Assembly: GCF_963548695.1 (NCBI RefSeq)
Contig: NZ_CAUUWA010000008.1
Span: forward strand, 1 to 57,198
Source: an uncultured Fretibacterium sp.
Lineage (GTDB): Bacteria > Synergistota > Synergistia > Synergistales > Aminobacteriaceae
Reading direction: 5' to 3'
DNA length: 57,198 bases
Below the pieces are notes generated by a model. It worked only from the letters and a program-made list of their open reading frames with translations. It was not told where the DNA came from and did not search any database. Positions within the stretch are counted from its first letter, which is position 1; every line of letters begins with the position of its first letter. The translations under genes and the position numbers were made by a program. Below, one piece after another: positions 15,443-23,288 of the stretch.

Positions 15443-16834
15443 GTGAAGAAAAGAGTCCTCGTCGTCGGGGGTGGCCCCGGCGGATATGTTGCCGCAATAC
15501 GCGCGGCGCAGCTGGGTGCCTCGGTGACGGTTATCGAACGTGCACGGCCGGGCGGTACCTGCCTGAATGTGGGGTGTATACCCACAAAGGTTCTCCTTCA
15601 CGCCGCCGAGCTCTATACCGCGATCCGGGAGGAGGGGCCGACGATCGGCATTTACGCCGATACTCCCCGCTTTGACTGGGGCGTGATCCTGAAGCGCAAG
15701 CAGGATGTCGTGGACTACATGGTTGAAGGCGTAGCCGGCCTTCTGAAGGCCAACGGAGTGACGTTGATCTCAGGGACCGCCCGTCTGGCAGGGCCTCGTG
15801 CCCTGGAGGTGGAGGGTCGTCGTCTCGAGGCGGACGCCATTATCGTTGCGTCGGGGTCCGAGCCATCGATGCCGCCCGTTCCGGGTTTGGACTTGCCCGG
15901 AATCCTTACGAGCGACGGGGCTCTGTCTCTGGAGTCCCTGCCTCGCAGTATCGCCATTGCGGGCGGAGGCGTCATCGGAGTTGAGTTCGCCTCCGTCTTC
16001 GCAGCGTTTGGCGTGGAGGTTACGATTGTGGAGATGTTGCCCCAGATCCTTCCGAACGTTGATGCGGAGATAGCTGGGATCCTGCGTAAGTCTCTCGAGG
16101 GGCGCGGAGTGTCCATTTTTACGGGGGCACGCCTGGGTCGTGTCGCGCGTGATGGGAACGGTTATGTGTTGGAGGTCGATGCGGGCGGGGGGATGAAGCG
16201 CCTCTCAGCCGAGCGGGTGTTGGTCGCTACGGGCCGGCGTCCCGTGACGCGGGGCCTGGGCCTGGAGGAGATCGGCGTGGAGGTTCAACGCGGACGTGTG
16301 GTCACGAATGCACGGATGGAGACTTGCGTGCCGGGCGTCTATGCGGTGGGGGACTGCACCAGCCCAATCATGCTGGCGCATGTGGCCGAGCGCGAAGGCG
16401 AGGTTGCAGCGGAAAATATCCTGCTGGAGGACGGGCATAAGGTCCATATGGATTACAAGACTGTGCCCAGTGCTATCTATACGTCGCCGGCCGTAGCCTC
16501 GGTCGGATTGAGCGAGGAGGAAGCCAGGAAACGCGGCCACAAGGTTCAGGTTGGGCGTTTTCCCCTGGCGGGAAACGGCAAGAGCATCATTACAAACGAT
16601 GCGGCGGGGATGGTCAAGATCGTCTCGGACGAGCAGTATGACGAGGTGTTGGGTGTTCACATGGTTGGTGGCCCCGCAACGGACATGATTGCAGAGGGGG
16701 GCTTGGCGCTTCGCTTGGAGGCGACGCTTGAAGAGCTGATCTCCACCATTCATCCGCACCCAACTGTCTCGGAAGCCTTTCCCGAAGCGGCGATGGCTAC
16801 ATGGGGGCAGGCCATTCATTTCCCGCCGGAGTAG
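15443..16834 (+). CDS. lpdA: Dihydrolipoamide dehydrogenase (E3)
   Basis: 463 residues. FAD-binding VVGGGPGGYVAA lies at the N-terminus, the redox disulfide in GGTCLNVGCIPTK (C40, C45), an NAD-binding IAGGGVIGVEFASVF, the second FAD motif VYAVGDC and a C-terminal dimer interface with the catalytic His-Glu pair in HPHPTVSE. GTG 15443 is taken as start, eight bases after AAGGAG. It reoxidises the lipoyl group of AcoC and reduces NAD+. It belongs to the same operon, separated from acoC by a hairpin-bearing gap. Confidence 0.95.
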   Translation: MKKRVLVVGGGPGGYVAAIRAAQLGASVTVIERARPGGTCLNVGCIPTKVLLHAAELYTAIREEGPTIGIYADTPRFDWGVILKRKQDVVDYMVEGVAGLLKANGVTLISGTARLAGPRALEVEGRRLEADAIIVASGSEPSMPPVPGLDLPGILTSDGALSLESLPRSIAIAGGGVIGVEFASVFAAFGVEVTIVEMLPQILPNVDAEIAGILRKSLEGRGVSIFTGARLGRVARDGNGYVLEVDAGGGMKRLSAERVLVATGRRPVTRGLGLEEIGVEVQRGRVVTNARMETCVPGVYAVGDCTSPIMLAHVAEREGEVAAENILLEDGHKVHMDYKTVPSAIYTSPAVASVGLSEEEARKRGHKVQVGRFPLAGNGKSIITNDAAGMVKIVSDEQYDEVLGVHMVGGPATDMIAEGGLALRLEATLEELISTIHPHPTVSEAFPEAAMATWGQAIHFPPE

Positions 16835-17136
16835 AGGGGGACCATGGCCGCAAGATGTTTCAGACTTGGACACGAGTGTTGGGGTTGCTCGAAACCGGAA
16901 GAAATGTCCTCAAAAACATGATCTTGCATCAACTTCCCTTTCGGATGCCGGAGAGGCCTTTGAACTTTTGACGAAGGGAGAGGATGCGATCGAGATCTTG
17001 CAGATGCCGTGGGGATTCTGATTTTCGACGATCTCTTCATCTTTTCTTCCTAGCGCTGGAGATAGTGGCTGGTTGGTGGGCACAAGGTAACTATGTGCCT
17101 AAACGTCATGGCTTATTTCGAAGGAGGCTGGTTTTC
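16835..17136 (+). other. 302-bp gap between the E3 and dctP genes
   Basis: No credible gene, hairpin terminator or recognised promoter was found here. The only clear signal is the AAGGAGG ribosome site at 17121-17127 for the next gene. The gap may contain an internal promoter too weak to recognise by eye. Confidence 0.4.
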
Positions 17137-18105
17137 ATGAAAAAGGGATTGTTCGTTGTCGTTGTGTTTTTCCTCGCATTTCTGTGGAGCGCCCCCTTGT
17201 GGGCCGGCCCTGTGACGGTAAGACTGGCCAACGTCGCTCCCGTAGGGGATCCTCGAGACATGGCCTGCGTCAAGTTCGCCGAATTGGTCAAGGAGAAAAC
17301 TCAGGGCAACGTCGTCGTCGAGGTTTTTTCCGGAGGCACCTTGGGGGACTGGCGGGTGACGATCGAGGGGCTGAAGCCGGGGATCGTAAATGCGGTGATC
17401 GAGAGCATCGGGACACTGGAGCCCTACACGAAGCTGGCTGGCATCGATCCGTTTCCCTATCTCTACCGTGATTTTGAGCATTTTAAGAAGGTGTGGTACA
17501 GCGAAACCGGCGATCAGCTCCTGGAAAAGATCGGCGACGCCGGAGGATTCCGGTTGATTGGGCCCATGTACCGCGGCGCGCGTTACGTCACCAGCAAAAA
17601 GAAGTTCTCCAGTCTCGAAGAGCTTCGAGGGCTGAAAATCAGGGCCCCTCAGTTGAAGATGTACCTGAAGACCTGGGAGCTTCTGGGTGCCGCGCCGACC
17701 CCGATGGCGGCGACGGAGATCTATACCGGGCTCCAGCAAGGCACGGTGGACGCTCAGGAAAATCCGTTGGATTTCTGCTACAGCTACGCGTTGTACGAGC
17801 TCTGTCCCTTCCTGATCGTGACACGCCATGTCCTGAGCAATGATGTCTTCATTTTCGACAAGGCATATTTCGAGGCCCTGCCCGAGGAGGTACAGAGGGC
17901 TCTTATCGAGGCGGCCAATGAGGTGGCCCAATGGCGTACGGCCTACTCTGAAGAGCAGGAACAGGGATACATCCAGAAGTTCAGGGAAAAGAACGTCGAA
18001 GTGGTTGCCATTGATACCGCTCCGCTCCGGGAGCGGGCGTCGGAGATCGTCGAGTTGTTCCCCGACTTGAAGAACTTGGTCGAAGAGGTGAATGCCGTAA
18101 GGTAA
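17137..18105 (+). CDS. dctP: TRAP transporter substrate-binding protein (DctP), system 2
   Basis: 322 residues from ATG 17137 with AAGGAGG nine bases upstream. A signal peptide (MKKGLFV, hydrophobic core, WAGP) precedes the DctP fold. The ligand-binding arginine is in RGLKIRAPQLKMYLKTW, followed by LLGAAPTPMAATEIYTGLQQ and GTVDAQENPLDF. It differs clearly from the system 1 protein, so the two operons probably take up different compounds or different forms. Encoded after the E3 gene, ahead of its own DctQ and DctM, it is likely part of the same GntR-controlled unit. Confidence 0.92.
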   Translation: MKKGLFVVVVFFLAFLWSAPLWAGPVTVRLANVAPVGDPRDMACVKFAELVKEKTQGNVVVEVFSGGTLGDWRVTIEGLKPGIVNAVIESIGTLEPYTKLAGIDPFPYLYRDFEHFKKVWYSETGDQLLEKIGDAGGFRLIGPMYRGARYVTSKKKFSSLEELRGLKIRAPQLKMYLKTWELLGAAPTPMAATEIYTGLQQGTVDAQENPLDFCYSYALYELCPFLIVTRHVLSNDVFIFDKAYFEALPEEVQRALIEAANEVAQWRTAYSEEQEQGYIQKFREKNVEVVAIDTAPLRERASEIVELFPDLKNLVEEVNAVR

Positions 18106-18237
18106 GGGCAACTTGACTCGGATATGAGGCGGACGCCGCTCCTTGAGTTTTGGCTGATCTCAGCGGCATTTGGGTTATCTCAGGAAGTTTGCGTCCGCCG
18201 CCCGCATTCGTGAGTGAAAAAGGCAGGAGGTGTTCTC

Positions 18238-18741
18238 GTGCGCATCTTTACCAGAGTGCTTGATTTCCTTGAAAAGATCCTGAGGATTGCGACATCGTGT
18301 CTTTTTGTCGTGATGGTCGCGTCCATAGCTTATCAAATTGTGCTGCGCTACATCTTTTCCAAGGCCAATGCCTGGTCGGAGGAACTGGCGCGCTATGCCT
18401 TCGTCTGGCTCGTCATGTTGGCGGCCTCTCTCGGCGCGCGGTGCGGACGCCACATGTGTATCGATTTTATCGTGGACAAATTACCGATTCCCCAGAAAAC
18501 CTTTATTACTTTTGGGACAAGGCTGTTGGCCATATTCTTTTTCATCATTCTGGGTTGGAAGGGAGCCGAGCTGCTCTCCTTCACCATGAACCAGAATTCC
18601 ACGGGGCTTGAGATTTCGATGGCCTTCATCTATCTGGCCATCCCTGTTGGCGCCTTTTTCATGATCCTTTTCTCCGTCGAGGATATCCTCCTTAGATTGG
18701 CGGGGGGATCCCTTCCCGCTGCTTCGAAGGAGGCGGTTTAA
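18238..18741 (+). CDS. dctQ: TRAP transporter small permease (DctQ), system 2
   Basis: 167 residues from GTG 18238, six bases after AGGAGGT. Four hydrophobic helices with RYIFSKANAWSEELARYAFVW and the GARCGRHMCIDF loop match DctQ. The stop is two bases before the dctM start, so translation is coupled. It anchors the binding protein cycle to DctM. Confidence 0.92.
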   Translation: MRIFTRVLDFLEKILRIATSCLFVVMVASIAYQIVLRYIFSKANAWSEELARYAFVWLVMLAASLGARCGRHMCIDFIVDKLPIPQKTFITFGTRLLAIFFFIILGWKGAELLSFTMNQNSTGLEISMAFIYLAIPVGAFFMILFSVEDILLRLAGGSLPAASKEAV

Positions 18742-18743
18742 TC

Positions 18744-20018
18744 ATGCATGGCGTACTGATCGGCACCATCCTGGTTCTGAGCCTTTTGGGCATGCCCATC
18801 GGCTATGCACTCGGTTCGGCGACCCTCCTGGCCCTCCTGTATTCAGGATCTTTTCCTCTGATCTTGATCCCCCAGCAGTTTTTTTCCGGGATCGATTCCT
18901 TTCCCATCATGGCCATCCCCTTCTTCATTTTGGCGGGCAACCTGATGACGGCCGGCGGAATCAATCAGAAGTTAATTCGCTTCTGCAATGCCCTCATCGG
19001 CTGGGTGCCGGGCAGCCTGGCGATGGTTACCGTTGTCGCTTCCATGTTCTTTGCGGCGATATCGGGATCGGCCGTCGCGACGGTTGCGGCTATAGGCGGC
19101 ATCACGATTCCTGCGATGAAGCGGGAGAATTATCCGCCAAGTTTCGCCGTGGCCGTGGCAGCCTCCTCTGGGGTCTGCGGTCCCGTTATTCCTCCCAGTA
19201 TATGCCTCATCGTCTACGGAGCCGCACTGTCGATGTCCATTGGCGACCTGTTTCTCGCATCCGTTGTCCCGGGGCTTCTCCTTGGCGGAGTCCTTTGCCT
19301 CACGGCATATCTGATCTCAAAAAAACGCGACTTTCCAAGGCACGAAAGGGCTCCCAAAGGAACCGCCCTGAAGGCCGCCAAAGAAGGAATCTGGGCGCTC
19401 GTTATGCCCTTCTTCATCCTGGGGGCCATTTTCTCCGGGATCGTCACCCCCACGGAGGCCTCGGTCCTGGCGGTCCTCTACGCTTTGGTGGTCGGGGTCG
19501 TTCTGCACCGCGATCTCAAACTCTCGGCGTTACATCCCATCCTCTGCGAGTCGGCCATAGCGACCGCGACAATCCTCTTCATCCTGGCGGCATCCAAGGC
19601 CTCGAGCTGGGTTATCGTGACGTCGCGTTTTCCGGAAGCTCTGTCCGCCGCAATCCTGAGCTTAACCCAAAATAAATATCTGATCCTTCTGCTGGTGAAC
19701 CTCCTGCTGCTGATCGTCGGTATGCTCATGGAGGCCAATGCCGCTCTCGTCATCCTCATCCCGATCCTGGTTCCCCTGGTCACCAGGGTTGGGGTATCCC
19801 CTCTTCAATTTGGAGTGGTTATGTCCTTCAACCTTTGTCTGGGATTGCTGACTCCTCCCGTCGGAGCAGCCCTTTTGTTGGGGAACGACATCGCGGGAGA
19901 GCGTATCGAACGCTCGCTGGTCGAGACCATCCCCTTCTTCGCCGCGGGGCTGGGCATCCTGATTCTGATAACGTACGTTCCCGGGTTTTCTCTGTTGTTG
20001 CCTCAGTTTTTCAAATAA
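18744..20018 (+). CDS. dctM: TRAP transporter large permease (DctM), system 2
   Basis: 424 residues with about 12 membrane segments. Conserved DctM blocks are FPIMAIPFFILAGNLM, AAISGSAVATVAAIGG, GVCGPVIPPSICLIVYG, FSGIVTPTEASVLAVLYA and LLTPPVGAALLLGNDIAG. It is the sodium-coupled channel of the second TRAP system. Two bases separate it from dctQ, and an SDR dehydrogenase gene follows after 42 bp, so transport and first oxidation are probably linked. Confidence 0.93.
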   Translation: MHGVLIGTILVLSLLGMPIGYALGSATLLALLYSGSFPLILIPQQFFSGIDSFPIMAIPFFILAGNLMTAGGINQKLIRFCNALIGWVPGSLAMVTVVASMFFAAISGSAVATVAAIGGITIPAMKRENYPPSFAVAVAASSGVCGPVIPPSICLIVYGAALSMSIGDLFLASVVPGLLLGGVLCLTAYLISKKRDFPRHERAPKGTALKAAKEGIWALVMPFFILGAIFSGIVTPTEASVLAVLYALVVGVVLHRDLKLSALHPILCESAIATATILFILAASKASSWVIVTSRFPEALSAAILSLTQNKYLILLLVNLLLLIVGMLMEANAALVILIPILVPLVTRVGVSPLQFGVVMSFNLCLGLLTPPVGAALLLGNDIAGERIERSLVETIPFFAAGLGILILITYVPGFSLLLPQFFK

Positions 20019-20060
20019 TATCGAAACGGCAGACGCAAATTTTTCAGGGAGGTGGTCTTG

Positions 20061-20819
20061 ATGACATTCGATTTCAAAGACAGGGTAGCCGTGGTAACGG
20101 GCGGGGGCAGAGGGATCGGCGCTTCGGTTGCTTCGACGCTGGCCCTTGCAGGAGCTCGGGTCGCAGTCCTCGACGTTTTGGAGGAGGAAGCCGAACGGAC
20201 ATGCGCCGCCATCGTCTCTCAGGGCGGCTCGGCAAGGGCGTTCAAAACGGACATTACGAGCATGAGAGCGGTGGAAGAACGAAGGGACGAGATCCTTGCC
20301 CTCTGGGGAAGGATCGATATCCTTGTCTGCAGCGCGGGCATAGTTCTTTCCAAGCCTTTCGCGGAGTGCGACGAAGCGGATTGGGATCGTGTCATGAACG
20401 TCAATGCGAAGGGAGTTTTTACTTGCTGTCAGGCGATCCTGCCCGGAATGATGGAACGAAGGTATGGGAAGATCGTCAACGTTTCGTCCGTCGCGGCCAA
20501 GACGGGAGGAGGATTCTTCGGCAATCTGATATACGGCGCCTCGAAGGCCGCCGTCATCTCCTACTCGAAGGGCTTGGCGCGTGAGGCTGGCCCCTTTGGG
20601 GTGAACGTCAACGTCGTCTGCCCGTCGGCGACCGATACTCCCATGATCGCCGGACTTACGGGAGACGATCGGCGACGAGTCGTGGATTCGATCCTGCTGA
20701 GACGACTGGCTGACCCCCAAGAAATTGCAAATGCGATCGTTTTTCTGGCCTCCGACGGCGCGAGCTTCATCACTTCGGAGGTACTGAACGTCGACGGCGG
20801 CATCATGAAGGGGAATTGA
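20061..20819 (+). CDS. Short-chain dehydrogenase/reductase (SDR, FabG-like)
   Basis: 252 residues from ATG 20061 with AGGGAGGT upstream. The cofactor motif TGGGRGIG is near residue 15, the Asp after beta-2 (VLDVLEEEA) favours NAD over NADP, and NVSSVAAK...YGASKAA gives the catalytic Ser-Tyr-Lys set. The C-terminus LNVDGGIMKGN is typical of classical SDRs. It ends the operon. With an acetoin-dehydrogenase-type complex upstream, a plausible job is oxidation of an imported diol or hydroxy compound (for example 2,3-butanediol to acetoin), but SDR substrates cannot be predicted with confidence. Confidence 0.88.
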   Translation: MTFDFKDRVAVVTGGGRGIGASVASTLALAGARVAVLDVLEEEAERTCAAIVSQGGSARAFKTDITSMRAVEERRDEILALWGRIDILVCSAGIVLSKPFAECDEADWDRVMNVNAKGVFTCCQAILPGMMERRYGKIVNVSSVAAKTGGGFFGNLIYGASKAAVISYSKGLAREAGPFGVNVNVVCPSATDTPMIAGLTGDDRRRVVDSILLRRLADPQEIANAIVFLASDGASFITSEVLNVDGGIMKGN

Positions 20820-20846
20820 TAAACGGGAATGGTATAATTAAGAAGT

Positions 20847-20881
20847 CCCGCCCGGGAGAGGTCGGACGGGGTTGTTTCTTG
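20847..20881. terminator. Terminator after the SDR gene, possibly bidirectional
   Basis: CCCGCCCG pairs with CGGACGGG (one mismatch) and is followed by TTGTTTCTT on the plus strand. On the minus strand it would also end a transcript from the structured element at 20.9-21.1 kb. Confidence 0.6.
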
Positions 20882-20937
20882 GGTTGCCGAAGTGAGGCTG
20901 TAACCCCCACCTCGGACTTACGCCCTAGCGGAGGATT

Positions 20938-21024
20938 TTAACGCGTTTTGAAGAGCCGAAGAAGTTCGGCGAGGGCTGCTATAAGCTTTGCGAGAGCTTG
21001 TAGCAGCTTTGTTATTCTCTCCAC
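20938..21024 (-). CDS. Candidate 28-residue amphipathic peptide in a hairpin-rich transcript
   Basis: GTG 21024 follows AAAGGGGGTGATAGC, a strong ribosome site, and opens a 28-codon frame reading MERITKLLQALAKLIAALAE and then LLRLFKTR: a leucine/alanine-rich amphipathic helix with a basic tail. The coding DNA itself folds: an imperfect stem of about 14 bp at 20975-21007 and a 6-bp stem at 20955-20970. A hairpin (CCGAGGTG/CACTTCGG) follows at 20887-20915, then the terminator at 20847. This resembles type I toxin messages in size and shape, but no antisense partner is proven and no family was recognised. A structured non-coding RNA is the alternative. Confidence 0.4.
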   Translation of the reverse strand: MERITKLLQALAKLIAALAELLRLFKTR

Positions 21025-21093
21025 GCTATCACCCCCTTTCGGGGGGATGCCCCAGGCAACTTCACTCGATACCCTGAGCGCCTCTCCTACCTT

Positions 21094-21558
21094 TTATTTT
21101 ACCGTACTATGGCCAAGGCCTATAAGAGAGCCGCTCTGCCTGCTTGTCCATTCTCCGGATCGGATGTAGCGATCCGACTTATGAATGCCTCTCAGACAGC
21201 TCAACAAGAGGCCGAACGTAAGCTCCGCGACGGCGTTGGCATTGGCATTGGCGCCGCTCGTGTTTCGAACCGAAATACCGCGAGCGGCGGCCACCTCCAA
21301 GTCAATGTGATCCGTGCCGACGCCATAGACCACGATTCCTCTCAAACGGGGGGCCGCGGTCATCAGCGCCTCGTCCACACGCGCGTACTCGGTTACGACA
21401 ATGTCTGCATCGCCAACGGCCTTCAATAGGCCGGGGCGGGAACCGCACCACACGACCTCCGCCATGGCGGACAACGCCTCATAGGACTCCTTCGCAAAAT
21501 TGAATGTATCTGCGAGGACGATCCTGTATCCTCCCGCCCTAAGAATGCCATTTCCCAT
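21094..21558 (-). pseudogene. Truncated D-isomer 2-hydroxyacid dehydrogenase
   Basis: 154 residues, against about 320 in the family. The N-terminal substrate domain is present (VYGVGTDHIDLEVAAARGISVRN fits the family, then NAVAELTFGLLLSCLRGI), but the chain leaves the family right after SGEWTSRQSGSLIG, just before the NAD-binding GxGxxG would begin, and stops eight residues later. It therefore lacks cofactor and catalytic residues and should be inactive. Its start lies within the last codons of the glycerate kinase gene (20-bp overlap). The intact gene would have been a hydroxypyruvate or glyoxylate reductase, fitting glycerate metabolism. The break coincides with the edge of the hairpin-rich element at 20.9-21.1 kb. 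Confidence 0.8.
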
Positions 21559-22930
21559 TGTCCGCTATCACCATGACTTTGACGTCATTGACGTTAGTGC
21601 CGGTATTGCCCGTTATGAGCGCATCTTCAAGTTCCAAAAGAACCTTTGAAGAATCGTGTTTCTGTAATTCGAAGAAGACGTCGATACCCTTTTCCTGGGC
21701 TCGAATCAGGGTTTGGTCGTCCACAATCCCTCCCGCCAAAGTTGTTGGGCCGTCTGTCCCATCGGAATCCATCCCCGTAACGACGACGCTCTTCAAATTG
21801 GCGATCTCCAGGGCGGCGCCCAGGGAGAACTCCTGATTGGGCCCCCCCTCTCCCGCTTTATTGCCATCACAGATATGTACCGTCGTCTCTCCGCCTCCAA
21901 TCACAACACAGGGAAGGGGCAATGGTCTTGAACAGAACAGGATTTCCTTGGCGATGGAACCGAAAGCTCGCCCCAGTTCTCTGCTCTCTCCTTCGAACAT
22001 CGTTGATAGGATCATGGTATGGTAGCCCAAATTCCGAGCACACCGCTCCGCGCCCCTGCAGGCTGCATCTCCGGGAACCAGGATGTGGTTCTCCACTCGG
22101 CGTCCCTCGAAGGATTTGATGGTCTCCCGCCCCTCTGGGGGGTCTTGTAAGTACGCGACTATGGAGCTCGGCATTTTCTCCCAGAGGCCGTATTTATCCA
22201 ACGTGCGTTTTGCGTCTTCAAAACGGGAGGTATCGGGAACCGTTGGGTCGGAGATGTAATCGAGCGGATCTCCCACCACGTCGGACACGGTGAGGTTGAT
22301 GAGGAGCGCCTCGGGATGAATGGCCTGGGCCAGGCGGCCTCCCTTGATCAGGCTGAGGTGTTTGCGCACCGCGTTGATCTCGATGATGTTGGCCCCACAC
22401 GTGAGCAGCAGCCTGTTGGCGATCTTCTTGTCGTCAAGCGTGATATCGGGGACGGGCAAGGGCATCAGGGCGGAACTGCCCCCGGTTATACAGGCGATCA
22501 CAAGATCCCTCGCCTTTGTCCTCCGGGCCAAAGCGAGAATTTCGTGTGCAGCCGCCATGCCCGCCTCGTTGGGAATGGGATGACTGGCCAGGCGCAGGGA
22601 GCAGTGCTCCAGCTTTCCCTCCTGTCCCTCCTTACAAATAACAATTCCCTCGGTAATTCTGTCCCCTAAGATATCATCCAATGCTTCAGCGATGCGGAAC
22701 GTTGCCTTGCCCGCTCCCAGAAGATAAATATGTTCGAAGTCCCGTAGGGCATAGCGTTTCTCTCCAACATGAAGGGTTTCCCCATCCCTTTGAATCAGCT
22801 CATGGGTAGCCCGTCCTGGATCCGCACGGCTCAACCCCGCGTTCAATATCTCCAAAGCCGCTCGGCGGAGGGCAATGTTACCATGGGACAGCAGTTTATC
22901 CCCATTCTTGAAGTAATTTATGATGATCAT
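21539..22930 (-). CDS. Glycerate 2-kinase (MOFRL family)
   Basis: 463 residues from ATG 22930. The N-terminal DUF4147 domain shows LLGAGKATFRIAEALDD and CITGGSSALMPLPVPDITLDDK; the C-terminal MOFRL domain shows VVTGMDSDGTDGPTTLAGGIV. This is the GckA/TtuD-type kinase that converts D-glycerate to 2-phosphoglycerate, the substrate of enolase. The ribosome site is unremarkable (AGGG seven bases upstream). It lies downstream of an enolase-like gene and overlaps a truncated 2-hydroxyacid dehydrogenase. A frame extending upstream to 23143 exists but has no family similarity. The neighbours make a glycerate-using pathway likely. Confidence 0.92.
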   Translation of the reverse strand: MIIINYFKNGDKLLSHGNIALRRAALEILNAGLSRADPGRATHELIQRDGETLHVGEKRYALRDFEHIYLLGAGKATFRIAEALDDILGDRITEGIVICKEGQEGKLEHCSLRLASHPIPNEAGMAAAHEILALARRTKARDLVIACITGGSSALMPLPVPDITLDDKKIANRLLLTCGANIIEINAVRKHLSLIKGGRLAQAIHPEALLINLTVSDVVGDPLDYISDPTVPDTSRFEDAKRTLDKYGLWEKMPSSIVAYLQDPPEGRETIKSFEGRRVENHILVPGDAACRGAERCARNLGYHTMILSTMFEGESRELGRAFGSIAKEILFCSRPLPLPCVVIGGGETTVHICDGNKAGEGGPNQEFSLGAALEIANLKSVVVTGMDSDGTDGPTTLAGGIVDDQTLIRAQEKGIDVFFELQKHDSSKVLLELEDALITGNTGTNVNDVKVMVIADNGKWHS

Positions 22931-23149
22931 CTCCGTTCCCTGAAATTGATGGGGAAACGGAGAGAACCCGCAAGGGCAAAAGGCTATTCGCATCCCTGCT
23001 CGTTTACGGGTTCCCGTCCGTAGGTATAGGGTTTTGTTTACCCTATTGCCCCGTATTCTCCAAATAGAAATAGGAATGAGGAGAACGCCGCCGAGCCCTA
23101 TGCAACAGGACAACGACAGCGCCCGTCCTTCAAGGTGGGGCAAAGCAAT

Positions 23150-23250
23150 GGCCTATCTATAAACCAAGAAACCAAGCAAGCGGGGGTAGCTGTGGATCAT
23201 CATGACAAATGCTGTCGGCCTATCTATAAACCAAGAAACCAAGCAAGCGG
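23150..23250. repeat. Two 34-bp direct repeats in the glycerate kinase leader
   Basis: The 34-bp sequence beginning GGCCTATCTATAAACC occurs at 23150-23183 and again at 23217-23250, a period of 67 bp. Each copy has its own internal AAACCAAG repetition. This is the main feature of the 358-bp gap between the enolase-like and kinase genes; nothing else was recognised in that gap. Confidence 0.75.
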
Positions 23251-23288
23251 TGTTGAGCGGCGCCTGGCGTCCTCAGAATAAGCGCCGT

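Noticed and set aside
22931..23143. N-terminal extension of glycerate kinase
   Set aside because: The extra residues lack family similarity and a ribosome site; ATG 22930 gives the normal length.
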